27,699 bases of DNA from JAWKWA01 sp041397765 (GTDB taxonomy: Bacteria; Pseudomonadota; Alphaproteobacteria; Rhizobiales; Hyphomicrobiaceae): NCBI GenBank assembly GCA_041397765.1, contig JAWKWA010000031.1, positions 1-27,699 of the forward strand. The letters are read 5' to 3'. The position numbers and the translations under genes were made by a program. The notes under the pieces were generated by a model. The model saw only the letters and a list, made by a program, of their open reading frames with translations. It had not been told where the DNA came from and searched no databases. This document shows positions 16,167 to 23,590 of this stretch, in pieces (the first letter of the stretch is position 1; every line of letters starts with the position of its first letter).

Positions 16167-18530
16167 TCAGTCCGCCATCCCCCCGCCGAGCGCCCCGAGC
16201 GTCTCCTTCAGCGCCGCGACGAGGATTGCCGCATGCTCGGGCCGGAAAGGCAAGGGCGGCCGGATCTTTAGGACATTGCCATGAACACCCTCGGTGCCGA
16301 CGAGCACGCCGCGGGCGCGCAGCCCGTTGGCGATCGCCCTGGTCGCGGGTCGGTCGGGGGCCTTCGACTTTCGATCCGAGACGATCTCGACGCCGAATTT
16401 CAGTCCATGACCGCGGACGTCCCCGAGGATCTCGAAGTATTCCATCAGCGCGCGAAGCTGCCCGAGCAAATGGGCGCCGGTCTCGCGGGCGTTCTCCTGC
16501 AGTCTTTCGCGCGCAATGACGTCGAGCACCGCAAGGCCGGCCGCCGCCGAAACCGGGTTGCCGCCGAAAGTCGAGAAATAGTTGGTCTCCCGCGCGAACT
16601 TCGCGAGGATCTCGGGCCGGGTGACGACGACGCCGATAGGATGTCCGTTGCCGACCGGCTTTCCCATGGTGACGAGATCGGGCACGAGATCATGCGTCCC
16701 GAACCCCCAGAAATGGCTGCCCGAGCGCGCGAAGCCGAACTGCACCTCGTCGGCGATGACGAGGCCACCGGACCGGCGCACCTTCTGCGCCACGCTGCGG
16801 ACATAGCCCGCGGGCGGATTGATGAGACCGTTCGAGGTGAAGCCCGTGTCGACCATCCAGGCGGCGACGCCATATCCGGCCTCGTCGAGCTCGCCGATCG
16901 CGCGGGTTGCATCGGCGGCATAGGCCTCGCTGTCGGCGCCGTGGCGTCCGCGATAGACATCGGGCGCCATCAGCGTCCTGATATGGGGGGCGATGCTGCG
17001 GGCCTGCTCGTCATAGGGCGAGAGCGCCGCCACCGCCTCGGTGCCGCCGTGATAGGCGTTCTCCATGACGATGCCGCCGCGCCTGCCGGTCCAGGTGGTC
17101 GCCATGCGCCAGGCGATGTCGTTCGCCTCGCTGCCGCAATTGACGAAGACGGCGACGGAAAGACCGCTGTCGGGAGGCATCAGCCCCGTCAGCCGCTCGG
17201 CATATTCGAGAACGAGCGGATGGAGATAGCGCGTGTTGGTGTTGAGGATCGCCGCCTGCCGGGCGATCGCCTCGACCACGTCGGGATGGGCGTGGCCGAC
17301 CTGGGGAACGTTGTTGTAGCAGTCGAGATAGCGGCGGCCGTCGGCGCCGTGGAGAAAAACCCCCTCGCCCCTGACCAGATGCAGAGGCTCCAGGTAGCTC
17401 AGCTCCAGATCTGGGCCGAGCAGACGCTTGCGGCGGGCGAGCAGCGCCGCCCGCTCCTCGGCCGTCTCCGGACAGATGCGCGGCAGCACCACCTGGATCA
17501 TCCGGCCGATGCCGGCGGCGTCCCTGAAGGCCGCGAACGCCTGGTCCGGCCCGCTGGCGACGAGCGCCTCCAGACCCGCGACACTGTTCGCCTCGAACGG
17601 CGCGAGGATCGCCGCGGCCGTCCCGTCATGCACGCGCCGATAGGCGAGGATCGCCAGCGTCTGGGCGTGTCGGGCGAGGATGGCATCATAGAGGAGCGCG
17701 ATCTCGTCCTCGCCGAGGGCATTGACCGAGTGATAGCCAGCGAGGATTTCGGCCGCCGAGGCAATCGGATCGACGCCCGGGATCGTCACCTCCGCCGCCG
17801 GGAAGGCGACATCGATGATGCGGGCGCCATGAACCATGTCGCCGAAGTCGATGAGGCCGACGATTTTCGTCCTTGCCGCATCGGTGAGGAGATTGCCCGG
17901 ATGGGTGTCGTTGTGGATGACCTGAGCCGGCAGCCGTGCGAGAGCGGGCAAGGCCCGGCCGATGAAGCGCTCATAGGTCGCCTCGACGAGCCTGCGCGTC
18001 TCGGGGCTCGCTATGAGCCTCGCATATTGCGAGATCTCGGGCGCGCGCTTCAGGTCCCAGGCGATCCTCTGCATGGCGCCGGGGTGGAAGAAGCCGCGCA
18101 AGGCATGATCGAAGCGGCCGAGCGTGCGTCCGACCTCGCGCAGGAGAGGCGGGCTCGGGATCTCGCCTTCGAGAACGTCGCCGGGCAGGAAGTCGAATGC
18201 CCGCACGATCATCTGGTCGAGGCGACCATGGTCGGCCCCATCAAGGGTCGGCACGATCCGCGGCACCGGCAGATCGGGCGCCATGGCGTGCAAATGATGC
18301 AATGCAGCCGCCTGGAATTCGACGGCCTCGGGCGTCTCGGTGCGCGCCGAGATCTTGAGGACGATGTCCCGTCCGCTGCCGGTCACCCGGAAATTGCTCT
18401 CCCGCTCGCCGGCGAGCGACTTCGCCTTGCCGCGGATGCCGAACAGCTCCGAAGCGATGGTCTCGGCCGTTTCGGGCCGGATGTCGGGCGGCGTGCAACT
18501 GAGTGCGAAGAGGGACGGGACGTCGGACAT
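16167..18530 (-). CDS. Fused aminoglycoside-phosphotransferase-like kinase and class III aminotransferase/phospholyase
   Basis: A 787-residue fusion. Residues 1-340 are an APH/choline-kinase-like domain with the catalytic HNDTHPGN (206-213) and metal-binding DFGD (228-231). Residues 365-787 are a class III PLP enzyme with the cofactor Lys624 in TMGKP, Asp594 in IADEVQFG and phosphate-binding NCGSEAN. The two parts match the human pair hydroxylysine kinase and AGXT2L1/AGXT2L2, whose lyases release phosphate and ammonia from phosphoethanolamine or phosphohydroxylysine. The fusion would phosphorylate an amino alcohol and then eliminate phosphate. The start at 18530 (MSDVPSLF) has AGGAAGG upstream. 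It lies 143 bases after the CoA ligase on the same strand. A true aminotransferase function is the alternative. Confidence 0.87.
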   Translation of the reverse strand: MSDVPSLFALSCTPPDIRPETAETIASELFGIRGKAKSLAGERESNFRVTGSGRDIVLKISARTETPEAVEFQAAALHHLHAMAPDLPVPRIVPTLDGADHGRLDQMIVRAFDFLPGDVLEGEIPSPPLLREVGRTLGRFDHALRGFFHPGAMQRIAWDLKRAPEISQYARLIASPETRRLVEATYERFIGRALPALARLPAQVIHNDTHPGNLLTDAARTKIVGLIDFGDMVHGARIIDVAFPAAEVTIPGVDPIASAAEILAGYHSVNALGEDEIALLYDAILARHAQTLAILAYRRVHDGTAAAILAPFEANSVAGLEALVASGPDQAFAAFRDAAGIGRMIQVVLPRICPETAEERAALLARRKRLLGPDLELSYLEPLHLVRGEGVFLHGADGRRYLDCYNNVPQVGHAHPDVVEAIARQAAILNTNTRYLHPLVLEYAERLTGLMPPDSGLSVAVFVNCGSEANDIAWRMATTWTGRRGGIVMENAYHGGTEAVAALSPYDEQARSIAPHIRTLMAPDVYRGRHGADSEAYAADATRAIGELDEAGYGVAAWMVDTGFTSNGLINPPAGYVRSVAQKVRRSGGLVIADEVQFGFARSGSHFWGFGTHDLVPDLVTMGKPVGNGHPIGVVVTRPEILAKFARETNYFSTFGGNPVSAAAGLAVLDVIARERLQENARETGAHLLGQLRALMEYFEILGDVRGHGLKFGVEIVSDRKSKAPDRPATRAIANGLRARGVLVGTEGVHGNVLKIRPPLPFRPEHAAILVAALKETLGALGGGMAD

Positions 18531-18673
18531 TTGGAGGGCCTTCCTGGCGGGATCGTTCGGTGCGACGCTATCAGGCCCGGCCGGCCTGCTGAAGCCCCGC
18601 AGGTCGTCGAAGCCCGCCGCCGCTCTGCAGCGACCGGAACGTGTGCACGGCGCCGATCCGGGCGAAACGCGCC

Positions 18674-20320
18674 TCAGATCCACGCGTCCGTCGCGCGGTC
18701 GAAGCATCCCGCGCGCGGATCGGCCGCCTCGGCGAGGATCTGCGGCTTTGCGATCTTGCCGGACGCCGTCTTCGGCAAATCGGCGCGGAACTGGAAATAG
18801 CGTGGCACCTTGAAGGGGGCCAGATTGGCGAGGCATTGCGCGACGATGCGCCGGAGCGTCGGCTCGTCCGCGACGACGCCCTGCTGGAGCACGATCACCG
18901 CCTTGACCTCCTCGCCACGCATCGCGTCCTTGACCGGAACGGCAGCCGCTTCGGCGACATCGGGCGAGGCGAGGATCACCGCCTCGACCTCGCGCGCGGC
19001 GATGTTCTCGCCCGACCGGCGGATCATGTCCTTGACGCGTCCGACGATCGAATAGAAGCCGCTCGCATCCCGGCGGAAGATGTCGCCGGTACGGAACCAG
19101 TCGCCGTCGAAGGCCGCCCGCGTCGCGTCCGGGTTGCCGTAATATCCCTTCAGGATGCCACGGCCGCGGATCTGCAGCTCGCCGGTCTCACCATCGGCAA
19201 CGGGCCGGCCTTCGCTGTCGACGATGCGCGCCTCGCGGAACGGGGCCGGCACGCCGCACGAGCCCGAGCCGACCATGGCCGTCTCCTCGATCGGCATGAA
19301 GAGGCCCGTTCCGATCTCCGTCATGCCGAACGCCTCGCGCGCGACGAGATCGAAGCGCTCCTCGATGGCGGTGTGCAGATCGCGGGCGATGCCGTAGACA
19401 TTGACGCGCACGATGTCGTTGTCGCGATCGCGCGGCGAGGGCGGCTGCTTCACCACGATCTCCGGCAGGAGGCCGAATTCGATGCGCAGCGTCCTCGCCC
19501 ATTCCATGTAGCGCGAGCCGCTCTGCCGATTGGCGACGTAGAGCGTACCGCGCTGGTAGAGCGCCATCAGAAGCTGCCACTGCGGATCCATGTAGAAGAA
19601 CGGCGTCGAGGCGAGGATGCGGCCGTAGCGGCGGCCGTCGCGGAAGGCGTTCTGCTTGCCGCTGACGAGCCAGTATTCCTGCGTCAGCATGACCCCCTTG
19701 GGAAAGCCGGTCGTGCCCGAGGTGAACTGGATGTTGAGAAGGTCGCCGTGCCCGACCGCCTCGCTGCCATGGAACGCGCCGGACTTTCCCTCCAGGAGCG
19801 ACGACCAGTCGCGTGCGCCGGCCTTAGCCGCGCCGGCCGCGCCGACCACCACCATCTGATCCGCCGCGATCCGCTCGCCGGCCGCGGCCGCCGCGGCGAA
19901 TGTCGCAAGGCAGCTCTCGTCGATCACGATCGAGGTCGCCTCGCCCGTCGTCACCACATGGTCGAGCTCGCGTGGCGTATAGGCGGTGTTGACCGGCACC
20001 ATCACCGCGCCGAGCCGCGCGATCGCAAGCCAGGTGATCGGGAACTCGATGATGTTGGGCAGCATGACCGCGACATGGCTGCCCCGGCCGATGCCGATCG
20101 CGCGCATGCCGTTTGCGCAACGATCGACGCTGTCCTTGAGCTGCCGGTAGGTGAGAGCCCGGCCCGCCTCGAAGAAGTCGATGGCCGGATGGTCGCCGGC
20201 CTCCTCGGCCGCTTGATCGAGCAGCGCGCCGATGTTTGCCGGCAGCGGCTCGGCCTCGATCAGGGCCTTGCGCACGGAATAGGGCGGCACGGTCTCGCCG
20301 AGCACCTTCGACTTCGCCAT
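18674..20320 (-). CDS. CaiC-like acyl-CoA synthetase (AMP-binding)
   Basis: A 548-residue ATP-dependent acyl-CoA ligase of the ANL superfamily. Motifs in order: FTSGTTGFPKG (199-209, ATP loop), FGMTEIGTG (331-339), DWFRTGD (407-413), GRVKDMIRRSGENI (427-440) and the adenylation Lys522 in TASGKIAK. The overall sequence resembles CaiC, the carnitine/crotonobetaine-CoA ligase, but related long- and medium-chain ligases are hard to separate by eye. The ATG at 20320 has AGGTGAG upstream; a GTG at 20329 is the alternative. It follows the Kal-like gene by 43 bases and precedes the kinase/phospholyase. Inferred role: charging an amine-containing or betaine carboxylate as CoA thioester for the Kal-like lyase. 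Confidence 0.88.
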   Translation of the reverse strand: MAKSKVLGETVPPYSVRKALIEAEPLPANIGALLDQAAEEAGDHPAIDFFEAGRALTYRQLKDSVDRCANGMRAIGIGRGSHVAVMLPNIIEFPITWLAIARLGAVMVPVNTAYTPRELDHVVTTGEATSIVIDESCLATFAAAAAAGERIAADQMVVVGAAGAAKAGARDWSSLLEGKSGAFHGSEAVGHGDLLNIQFTSGTTGFPKGVMLTQEYWLVSGKQNAFRDGRRYGRILASTPFFYMDPQWQLLMALYQRGTLYVANRQSGSRYMEWARTLRIEFGLLPEIVVKQPPSPRDRDNDIVRVNVYGIARDLHTAIEERFDLVAREAFGMTEIGTGLFMPIEETAMVGSGSCGVPAPFREARIVDSEGRPVADGETGELQIRGRGILKGYYGNPDATRAAFDGDWFRTGDIFRRDASGFYSIVGRVKDMIRRSGENIAAREVEAVILASPDVAEAAAVPVKDAMRGEEVKAVIVLQQGVVADEPTLRRIVAQCLANLAPFKVPRYFQFRADLPKTASGKIAKPQILAEAADPRAGCFDRATDAWI

Positions 20321-20363
20321 GAGGCTCACCTGTCGCAGAAGTGGGAGGGGCGGAACGCCGGCT

Positions 20364-20807
20364 TCACTCGGTCGGACGCGACCCCGCCCGCTTCGCCGCC
20401 TCGGGCGTGATGCGCTGCAGCTCGAGCGGCGTGACCGTGGTGCCGATTGCGCGGGCGACGAGGATCGGCTCCTTCAGCACCTCGCCGTGCGAGGGGGCGG
20501 TGCCGACGCCGTGAGAGCGCGCCACGACGTAGGCCTCGTAGCTGCGCCGCCGCGACGTCCGCCCGACCGCCAGTAGCCTTGCCGTCACGCGCAGATAGTC
20601 GCCCTGATAGGCCGGGGCGAGGAACTCGACGCTCTCGAAGGCGCGCATGAAGCCGCCGTCGCCGTCGAGCATCATGGAGAGCTTGCCACCGGCCATGCCG
20701 AACATTTCGAGAATGGTGCCGAGCGAGACGACGTCATTGGCATAGTGGCTGTCGACGCGCGTCTCGATGGTCGCCTCGTAGCCCTCGAGCGAAAACTCCC
20801 CGCTCAT
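20364..20807 (-). CDS. Kal-like hotdog protein (3-aminobutyryl-CoA ammonia-lyase family)
   Basis: A 147-residue single hotdog domain. EATIETRVDSHYAND, VEFLAPAYQGDYL, VGRTSRRRSYEAYVV, EPILVARAIGT and PLELQRI recall Kal, which removes ammonia from 3-aminobutyryl-CoA in lysine fermentation, and the related beta-alanyl-CoA ammonia-lyase. The usual length is about 130, so a start at 20807 (GAGGAG six bases upstream) fits best. A GTG at 20867 with GGGAG would add 20 residues and pack closer to the mttB-like stop. It sits between the methyltransferase and the CoA ligase, which implies that it acts on the CoA ester made by the latter. Whether it releases ammonia or a methylated amine is not known. 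Confidence 0.8.
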   Translation of the reverse strand: MSGEFSLEGYEATIETRVDSHYANDVVSLGTILEMFGMAGGKLSMMLDGDGGFMRAFESVEFLAPAYQGDYLRVTARLLAVGRTSRRRSYEAYVVARSHGVGTAPSHGEVLKEPILVARAIGTTVTPLELQRITPEAAKRAGSRPTE

Positions 20808-20886
20808 CTCCTTCTCCTCGCCGATCCATGCGTCGATTCTGGCGCGCTCGCGCGCGCCGATCCCCACTCCATCACTCCCGCCCTCG

Positions 20887-22470
20887 TCAGAAATCGGTCG
20901 GGGCACCGCCCTCGCGTTTCCGCCGCTCGACGAAGGCCGTGAGCTCCTCCTTGATGGCGGGGTCCATGGGCGGGGGCTCGAACTCGGCGAGGATCTGCTT
21001 CCAGATGCGCATGGCGCGCTCGGGCGTCTGCTCGGCGCCGGCCTCCTCCCAGGCTTTGTAGTTGCGCCAGTCGGAGAGGAAGGGCGCGTAGAACGCCGTC
21101 GTGTAGCGAGACTGGGTATGGGCGGCGCCGAAGAAATGGCCGGTCGGGCCGACCTCGCGAATGGCATCGAGGGCGAGATCGTCGGCCGAAACCGGCAGCG
21201 GCTCCATGTAGTGCATGATGTTCTGCAGCGTCTCGCAGTCCATCACGAATTTCTCGTAGCCAGCGCACAGGCCACCCTCGAGCCAGCCGGCGGCGTGGTA
21301 GACGATGTTCACGCGCGAGGATACGCAGGCCCACATGGAGAACATGCTCTCCCACATCGCCTGGGCGTCATGGGTGTTGGCGGCGCAGGTGTTCGAGGCG
21401 CGGAACGGCAGGTTGTAGAAGCGCGCCATCTGTCCGGACATCTGCGTGGCGCGCATATATTCGGGCGTGCCGAAGGCCGGCGCGCCCGATCGCATGTCGA
21501 CATTCGAGGTGTAGGAGCCGTAGACGACCGGCGTTCCGGGGTTGATCACCTGGAGGAGCACCAGCGCGGCCAAGGCCTCGGCCGTCTGCTGCACCACGGC
21601 GCCCGCCATGGTCACCGGCGCCATGGCGCCCGCAAGCGTGAAGGGCGTGACGATGACCGGCTGGCCGCGCCGGGCGAGGCGCATGGCGCCGTCGAGCATC
21701 GGCCAGTCGTGCTTCAGAGGCGAGGACGAATTGATGTTGGTGTACATGCGCGGAGCGGCATCGAACTCCTCGCGCGTCAGACCGCCGGCGATCCGCACCA
21801 TCTCCATCACATCCTCGATCCGCTCGACCCCGAGCGAATAGGCGTGGCAGACCTTGTCGGTAAGCGTCAGCTTGTCATAGAGGCAGTCGAGGTGACGGAC
21901 CGAGGCGTGCACGTCGACCGGCTCGACCGGATAGCCGCCGGCGAGATGGATGCAGTTGAAATACTGCGTCAGCTTGATGAGGTCCTGATAGTCGGCCCGA
22001 CAGCCGATGCGGCGCCCGCGCTCGAGATTTGACGAGTTCGGCGGCGAGGAGACGTTGACGAAGGCCATGTGGCCGCCGCCGATGGTGACGGCACGGTCGG
22101 GATTGCGCGGCGTGATGACGAATTGCGACGGCGCCTTGCGCAGATGCTCCATGACGAAGGCGCGATCCATGCGGATGCGTCCGCCGCCGTGGTCGACATC
22201 GGCGACGACCTCGCAGCCGGCCTCCTTCAGGACGCGGCGGGCGTCGGCATGGAGGAAGTCGATGCCGATTTCCTCGAGGACCCGCATGGCGGCGTCGTGC
22301 ACCGCCTCGACCCCCTCCTGGCTCAAGGGCTCGGTCGGCCGGTCGGGATTGAGCGGAATCTTCCAGGGCAATTGATGGATCGCCGTGGTGCCTTGGCGCT
22401 GGCCGCGACGCAAGCCGCGACCGCCGCGCGCCCGACCGGTTGAGCTCTCGGTTTCCATCTCCGGCTCCAT
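20887..22470 (-). CDS. MttB-superfamily methyltransferase (non-pyrrolysine)
   Basis: A member of the trimethylamine methyltransferase (MttB) superfamily, about 527 residues. Known members move a methyl group from a quaternary amine (glycine betaine, proline betaine, carnitine, gamma-butyrobetaine) to a corrinoid protein. Visible are the basic N-terminus GRARGGRGLRRG, the EEIGIDFL region, FVNVSSPPNSSN, NINSSSPLKHD and GHFFGAAHTQSRY. There is no in-frame amber codon, so it is not a pyrrolysine enzyme. Start is uncertain: ATG at 22470 is used, ATG at 22458 has GGAG in front, and the frame stays open to 22542. First gene of the run to the Kal-like, ligase and phospholyase genes (gap to the Kal-like gene 19-79 bases). 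No corrinoid-protein gene is in the window. The substrate is unknown. Confidence 0.87.
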   Translation of the reverse strand: MEPEMETESSTGRARGGRGLRRGQRQGTTAIHQLPWKIPLNPDRPTEPLSQEGVEAVHDAAMRVLEEIGIDFLHADARRVLKEAGCEVVADVDHGGGRIRMDRAFVMEHLRKAPSQFVITPRNPDRAVTIGGGHMAFVNVSSPPNSSNLERGRRIGCRADYQDLIKLTQYFNCIHLAGGYPVEPVDVHASVRHLDCLYDKLTLTDKVCHAYSLGVERIEDVMEMVRIAGGLTREEFDAAPRMYTNINSSSPLKHDWPMLDGAMRLARRGQPVIVTPFTLAGAMAPVTMAGAVVQQTAEALAALVLLQVINPGTPVVYGSYTSNVDMRSGAPAFGTPEYMRATQMSGQMARFYNLPFRASNTCAANTHDAQAMWESMFSMWACVSSRVNIVYHAAGWLEGGLCAGYEKFVMDCETLQNIMHYMEPLPVSADDLALDAIREVGPTGHFFGAAHTQSRYTTAFYAPFLSDWRNYKAWEEAGAEQTPERAMRIWKQILAEFEPPPMDPAIKEELTAFVERRKREGGAPTDF

Positions 22471-22820
22471 TGCCGCTCGCGTGAAAAAAGGGGCGCCACC
22501 CATTGCGGCCACCCCCTTCGGGCGGAACCCCATCGCCGCCACGCGCCAGCATTGGAGCGCTTCCCGCGCGCTGTCAACGCAAGGACCCTTTCAGGCCACG
22601 GCGCTCGGCAGGGCCAGCCCGTGACGCCGATCGTGGTCGGCCGGTGGCGGCGTCCGGCCGGCCCGCCGGAGCGATCGAGCCCTGGGACTTTACCTCGGCA
22701 AACTTCGTTGTATCAGCCTCGATGCCGGCATGAATCGCTCCCTGCGCGGCGATCCTGGCTCGAACGAGAACCAGTCCGAGGCCGGAAAAACGCCCGGCGC
22801 CGCTTGACATAGGGACCTTC
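22471..22820. promoter_or_regulatory. Divergent intergenic region between the mttB-like and GNAT genes
   Basis: This region must hold the promoter of the mttB-like operon unless that gene starts further upstream. A consensus -35, TTGACA, is at 22804-22809 on the plus strand, but the best -10 (TATACA, 22831-22836) is 21 bases away, inside the GNAT frame. On the minus strand GGCGCCCC followed by six T (22484-22489) lies just before the mttB-like start; its possible stem is too short to call. An eight-base inverted repeat, GGAGCGAT/ATCGCTCC, spans 22668-22741. Confidence 0.3.
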
Positions 22821-23462
22821 ATGCGCCGTTTATACAAGACAAATACAAGCTTTCCGATCGTCCCGGCCGACATCGAGGATCGGCAATACGAAAGCACCCG
22901 CAACCGGTACGCAATCGTGCGCAGTGAGCAAGAGTCCACGAGAGAGTTGGCCCAGGAGCTCGAGCTGAAACCGCTCGACATCGATGGCATGTCGAATCTC
23001 CGCTATCTGCATGCCTCGGCATTTCGGGCCCTCGCCTATCATTGCCATACGCCCGAGGAGATCTCAGCCTTCGTCACGCTGGTCTATTCGCCCCCCTATG
23101 CGGCGCGCCTCCTGACCCGCTCGGTGACGGTGGCGCGACTTGCGGGTGAGCTGGTCGGTTCGGCCGCCTGGACGCCGATGAACGACATGGGCAAGACCGC
23201 GCGGGTCAGCGATGTCTTCGTGCTGCCGATGTTCGCCCGCCAGGGGATCGGCACTTTGCTCGCGCGCCACGTCGAGGATGAGGCCCGGCGGGCCGGCTTC
23301 ACCGAATGTGCGATCCGTGCACCGATGAATGCGGAGCCGTTCTTCCGCGCGCTCGGCTATCAGGTGTCCTCGCACGGGGTGCGCACGCTGCCGGACGATG
23401 TCGACATGCAGGTCGTGTTCATGAGGCGGTCGCTCGCGGTCGACCGGGTGACGGCGGCCTGA
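22821..23462 (+). CDS. GNAT-family N-acetyltransferase
   Basis: A predicted 213-residue acetyltransferase. The acetyl-CoA loop is ARQGIGTLLARH (139-150), preceded by the strand VSDVFVLP, and AEPFFRALGYQ (171-181) is the usual C-terminal segment. The frame starts at ATG 22821 with AGGGA five bases before it. However, a TTGACA stands just upstream, and the first 56 codons are lower in GC and resemble no known part of the fold, so the true start may be the ATG at 22989 (MSNLRYLHASAF), giving 157 residues, the usual length of the family. It is convergent with gltX. The substrate is not predictable. Confidence 0.8.
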   Translation: MRRLYKTNTSFPIVPADIEDRQYESTRNRYAIVRSEQESTRELAQELELKPLDIDGMSNLRYLHASAFRALAYHCHTPEEISAFVTLVYSPPYAARLLTRSVTVARLAGELVGSAAWTPMNDMGKTARVSDVFVLPMFARQGIGTLLARHVEDEARRAGFTECAIRAPMNAEPFFRALGYQVSSHGVRTLPDDVDMQVVFMRRSLAVDRVTAA

Positions 23463-23489
23463 CCGGCAAAGCCGACGAGCCCAACGAAA

Positions 23490-23508
23490 CCGGCGAAACC
23501 GACGCCGG
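23490..23508. terminator. Small hairpin between convergent GNAT and gltX genes
   Basis: CCGGCG (23490-23495) pairs with CGCCGG (23503-23508) over a seven-base loop, in the 128-base gap between two convergent genes. There is no T-tract on either side, so termination is inferred from position only. Confidence 0.3.
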
Positions 23509-23590
23509 CTCATTCGATATGAGACGAGATGGACGGGCGGCCGAGCAGCCCCAGGGCGGCCATCGGTGCCGCATCGTCGTGCCTGAGGCG

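Noticed and set aside
16281..18800. Long plus-strand open frame opposite the kinase/phospholyase fusion
   Set aside because: Shadow frame; the minus strand has complete kinase and PLP-enzyme motifs.
22483..22500. GGCGCCCC followed by six T just before the mttB-like start, as an attenuator
   Set aside because: The possible stem is only three to four bases, and the sequence is coding if the gene starts further upstream.
22668..22741. GGAGCGAT/ATCGCTCC inverted repeat as another hairpin-element copy
   Set aside because: Its span is similar but the inner arms do not pair and show no likeness to the element stems.
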